Under the pieces are notes generated by a model. It worked only from the letters and a program-made list of their open reading frames with translations. It made no database searches and had not been told where the DNA came from. Below are positions 12,978 to 15,536 of a DNA stretch of 15,536 nt, one piece after another. Within the stretch, counting starts at the first letter, position 1. Each line of letters opens with the position of its first letter. Both the position numbers and the translations under genes were made by a program. The DNA is taken from assembly GCA_016198945.1 (NCBI GenBank), contig JACQHO010000208.1:1-15536 (forward strand). The letters run 5' to 3'. This DNA comes from Nitrospirota bacterium (GTDB lineage Bacteria > Nitrospirota > Nitrospiria > JACQBZ01).

Positions 12978-14794
12978 TTATTCCCATCGTTGTTCTCGTC
13001 AGCCTGGGTTGCGGGAGCATCACCCCTTCCATCGTCGATCCGTTGAAGGGAAATCAACCCTATGCCTCGGAAGAGGAAGATCAGCCCATGGATCTGCGCG
13101 AGGGCAAACCGGTTTATATCTGGCCGGTTTCATCGCCGGACGGAAGGCGAATCGTCTTTGTTTCGAATCGCGACGGCAACACCGAGCTGTATGTCATGAA
13201 CGCGGACGGTTCAAATCCGGTGAACCTTACGAGAAACCGGGGGGAAGACGGAAACGGAAGTTACGCCTGGTCTCCGGACGGCGGCCGGATCGTTTTCTCT
13301 TCCCGGCGCAGCGGAAATTGGGAGATTTATACGGTGAAGCCCGATGGACGGGACCTGCGGCGCCTGACGAAATCGAACGGGCAGGATTACAATCCCGTCT
13401 GGTCTCCGGACGGTCATTGGCTGGCCTTCGCATCGAATCGCAGCGGGAGCTGGCAGATCTACCGCATGCATCCGGACGGAACGGGTTTGGAGGCCTTGAC
13501 GGCAAGCCTGAAAGATAATGATGCGCCGGTCTATTCGCCGGACGGGAAAGAGTTGGCCTTCATCTCCAACCGGAGCGGGAGCTGGGATATCTTCCGAATG
13601 CCGTCCGGCGGGGGCGAGGCGGTTGCCTTGACCGACTTTCCCTCGGACGAAGACCACCCTCGATGGTCTTCCGATGGACAAAGGATCATCTTTGAATCGG
13701 ATAAAGACGGGAATTGGGAGGTTTATACCCTGCGGGCCGATGGGACGGATCTCCAGGGGTTAACGCACACCCCCGCCGCCGAATCCAGCCCGGTTTATTC
13801 TCCGGACATGAGACATGTCGCGTTTGCCTCTTACCGCGATGGGAATCCCGAAATCTATCTCATGAACGCGGACGGTTCCAACCAAACGCGCTTAACGTTC
13901 AATCCCGGCAATGATATCTGCCCCTATTGGTCCCCGGACGGGACCAAGATCTATTTCTCATCCAATCGCGGAGGTCGGGAAGAAATTTATGCGATCCGGA
14001 TGGAGGATTACCAAGAGATCACCGTAAGCCTTCCTTCGGATGAAGAAGGTTCTCACGGCATGGGCGGCTATTTTGAAGAGCATCCGATCTGGTCCCGCGA
14101 CGGTCGCCGGATCACGTTCGTGACAGGTCGGGATCAAACACGGCAATGGCAGGTCATTGATCTTGAAGCCGGCCGGGTTGAGCGCGCGGCGGCCGAACTG
14201 TCTGGGGAGCGGTCACACACCCATGTTACGGCGAGCAGCAATCCTGCGATGCCACCGGATGCGGTCTTGTCGCATGATGGCCGCTGGATCGCGTTTGAAT
14301 CCAACCGCGATGGAAATTGGGAAATCTATCTGGCGGCGGCGGACGGATCAAATCCCATGCGGTTGACGACGGCCCCGGGTCCGGATATTCATCCGGCCTG
14401 GTCGCCCGACGACCGGCAAATCGCGTTCACCTCGCACCGCGACGGTTCCTCCGCCATCTACGTGATGGACCGTGACGGTCGGAATCTGAAATCCGTCGTG
14501 CGGCATCCTTCCGCGTGGCTTCCGGTCTGGTCGCCGGACGGGGAAACCCTCTATTTTGTCGCCGAGCGGGGCGGGCATGACGAATTGTACCGGAAGAATT
14601 TGACCACGGAGGAGACCGTTTCTTTGACGCCGTCGGCAGTCAAGGACGGCGTCCATATCTGGCATCCGACGGTCAGCCCGGACGGCCGGTGGCTGGCCTA
14701 CGTGACGAACATCACTGGAGAGTACCGCGTTTGGGTTTCCACCGCAACAGGTTCGGAGAAGCGGTTGTTGACCCAGACGATCAAAACGCGCTGA
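12956..14794 (+). CDS. Twelve-unit PD40 protein, probable lipoprotein with two propeller domains
   Basis: 612 residues, about twice the size of its paralogues. Translation probably starts at a GTG with a strong SD inside gene 12. The N terminus MALLVTLIIPIVVLVSLGCG is hydrophobic and ends in SLGC (C19, Gly at +2), an imperfect lipobox, and it has no Lys/Arg in the n-region, which is unusual for an export signal. Twelve PD40 units follow: eight between residues 58 and 403 and four after a linker (404-436: VERAAAELSGERSHTHV region) that lacks the consensus. Unit 8 is preceded by an acidic, Gly/His-containing loop (352-377) with TVSLPSD, as in gene 9. Several units carry RSGSW or RSGNW instead of RDGNW. 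Twelve units fit two six-bladed propellers, or unequal ones; sequence alone does not decide. Gene 14 starts 62 nt downstream. Function unknown. Confidence 0.9.
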   Translation: MALLVTLIIPIVVLVSLGCGSITPSIVDPLKGNQPYASEEEDQPMDLREGKPVYIWPVSSPDGRRIVFVSNRDGNTELYVMNADGSNPVNLTRNRGEDGNGSYAWSPDGGRIVFSSRRSGNWEIYTVKPDGRDLRRLTKSNGQDYNPVWSPDGHWLAFASNRSGSWQIYRMHPDGTGLEALTASLKDNDAPVYSPDGKELAFISNRSGSWDIFRMPSGGGEAVALTDFPSDEDHPRWSSDGQRIIFESDKDGNWEVYTLRADGTDLQGLTHTPAAESSPVYSPDMRHVAFASYRDGNPEIYLMNADGSNQTRLTFNPGNDICPYWSPDGTKIYFSSNRGGREEIYAIRMEDYQEITVSLPSDEEGSHGMGGYFEEHPIWSRDGRRITFVTGRDQTRQWQVIDLEAGRVERAAAELSGERSHTHVTASSNPAMPPDAVLSHDGRWIAFESNRDGNWEIYLAAADGSNPMRLTTAPGPDIHPAWSPDDRQIAFTSHRDGSSAIYVMDRDGRNLKSVVRHPSAWLPVWSPDGETLYFVAERGGHDELYRKNLTTEETVSLTPSAVKDGVHIWHPTVSPDGRWLAYVTNITGEYRVWVSTATGSEKRLLTQTIKTR

Positions 14795-14842
14795 TCGGAA
14801 GTCAATCGTAGACGGTCCGGGGAAAGACAATGAGACATTATC

Positions 14843-14848
14843 GAGGAG
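14843..14848 (+). promoter_or_regulatory. Ribosome binding site deciding the start of gene 14
   Basis: GAGGAG lies 8 nt before the ATG at 14857. The in-frame upstream ATG at 14830 has no comparable SD, and using it would prepend nine residues to an already complete signal peptide. Confidence 0.75.
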
Positions 14849-14856
14849 TATTGACA

Positions 14857-15536
14857 ATGAACGGATTCAAAAGGTTTTTTTCGGCAGTAATTCTCCTATT
14901 GACCGGATGCACCGGATTCGGAACGCCGTCCGTGAGCGTCCCGGCTCCCATTCCGGACTTCTTCAAGCTCTACTTTATCTCGTACCGGGACGGCCAGCGC
15001 GAGCTTTACATGATGGAGCCCGATGGCTCGGACCAGAAACGGCTGACCCACAATGAGGGGACCGTGGATTATGCCGTGGCCTCGCCGGATGAAAAACTGG
15101 TGGCCTTTGTGCTGGATGTGAAGGGAAACCGCGATATCTTCCGGATGAATGCCGATGGGACGGATGTCCGACAGCTGACCCACACGCCGGCCGCCGAGAC
15201 GTCGCCTCGTTGGTCTCCGGACGGCAAAAAGATCGTTTTTATCTCGGACCAGGACGGCGGCAATGCCGGCCGTGTGACTGCGGGTGAAGTCTATATCATG
15301 AATGCCGATGGGACGGCGATCAAGCGTCTCACATTTGCCGGAAAGGGAGAAGACGATCCTTCCTGGTCTCCGGATGGGCGATACATCCTGTTCACCAGTC
15401 AGCGGGACGGCAATCAGGAGGTCTACATCATGAATTTGGACGGTTCCGATCAGCGGAATCTGTCGAAAAGTCCCGCGCTGGACTGGAACCCGTTTTGGTC
15501 TCCGGACGGCAAAAAAATCGGGTTTGTCACGACGCG
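14857..15536 (+). CDS. PD40 beta-propeller lipoprotein, N-terminal part
   Basis: 226 complete codons from the ATG at 14857; the frame runs off the window end. The signal peptide MNGFKRFFSAVILLLTGC has a canonical lipobox (L15-T16-G17-C18) with Thr at +2. After a Pro-rich linker (PSVSVPAPIPDF) the propeller begins with the KLYFIS strand, the same register as genes 2 and 10. Four complete units and the beginning of a fifth are visible: SYRDGQRELY, LDVKGNRDIF, SDQDGGN...GEVY, SQRDGNQEVY, then WSPDGKKIGFVTT. Unit 2 has ASPDE in place of WSPDG. Unit 3 contains an insertion of about 7 residues (GGNAGRVTAG) in the loop before the EVY strand. By analogy two or three more units should follow beyond the window. 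Function unknown. Confidence 0.9.
   Translation, partial: MNGFKRFFSAVILLLTGCTGFGTPSVSVPAPIPDFFKLYFISYRDGQRELYMMEPDGSDQKRLTHNEGTVDYAVASPDEKLVAFVLDVKGNRDIFRMNADGTDVRQLTHTPAAETSPRWSPDGKKIVFISDQDGGNAGRVTAGEVYIMNADGTAIKRLTFAGKGEDDPSWSPDGRYILFTSQRDGNQEVYIMNLDGSDQRNLSKSPALDWNPFWSPDGKKIGFVTT

Noticed and set aside
14851..14856. TTGACA resembling a -35 promoter element before gene 14
   Set aside because: No TATAAT-like -10 lies 16-18 nt downstream; the spacer region would be in the signal-peptide codons, and the hexamer lies between the SD and the ATG.
1..15536. CRISPR-like or tandem satellite repeats with a period of about 123-135 nt
   Set aside because: The period equals one propeller blade (41-45 codons), units are diverged at DNA level, and they are always in frame within genes.

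Overview
The window is a single, uninterrupted, plus-strand run of 14 genes (12 complete, one cut at each edge), and every one encodes an exported beta-propeller protein. No enzyme, regulator, transporter, mobile-element gene or RNA gene is visible, and no stretch above about 70 bases lies outside a gene. G+C is moderately high (mid-fifties percent by eye, not computed). The many lipoprotein signal peptides and the TolB-type blades suggest a Gram-negative bacterium with a double membrane. A dispersed-type palindrome (GGGGACAG...CTGTCCCC), present twice, is of a kind I recall from environmental lineages such as Nitrospirota or deltaproteobacteria-like groups. The taxon cannot be fixed from the sequence.

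Layout: (1) 1-207, C-terminal end of a PD40/TolB-like propeller. (2) 233-1264, secreted 7-unit PD40 propeller. (3) 1333-2313, 6-unit PD40 lipoprotein with 'DIW'-type blades. (4) 2310-4193, YCF48/BNR-type lipoprotein with 14 blades. (5) 4210-5358, 7-unit PD40 lipoprotein. (6) 5410-6312, secreted 6-unit PD40 propeller. (7) 6324-7418, secreted 7-unit YVTN propeller. (8) 7415-8374, 7-unit YVTN lipoprotein. (9) 8393-9547, 7-unit PD40 lipoprotein. (10) 9561-10607, 7-unit PD40 protein with a very regular blade consensus. (11) 10675-11793, 7-unit PD40 lipoprotein. (12) 11823-12977, 7-unit PD40 lipoprotein carrying a palindromic repeat in frame. (13) 12956-14794, 12-unit PD40 protein. (14) 14857-15536, start of another PD40 lipoprotein.

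Intergenic gaps run from negative (overlaps at 2310-2313, 7415-7418 and 12956-12977) to about 70 nt. Most starts have good Shine-Dalgarno sequences, and I see neither a convincing internal promoter nor a terminator, so the simplest reading is one long polycistronic operon extending past both window edges. Most products carry a lipobox with no Asp at +2, which by the E. coli Lol rule predicts outer-membrane anchoring. Genes 2, 6, 7 and 10 have signal sequences without a lipobox Cys and would be soluble or differently anchored. The operon therefore appears to place a paralogous set of propellers from three repeat families in the cell envelope. Their common function is unknown; binding or display (protein, glycan, metal or matrix scaffold) is inference.

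The most notable points are the array itself; a palindromic repeat captured as an in-frame insertion of about 38 residues in gene 12; the 14-blade architecture of gene 4 (exact 41-residue period, consistent with two fused 7-bladed propellers); two different circular closure registers among the PD40 proteins; and one hypervariable position in an otherwise near-constant blade.
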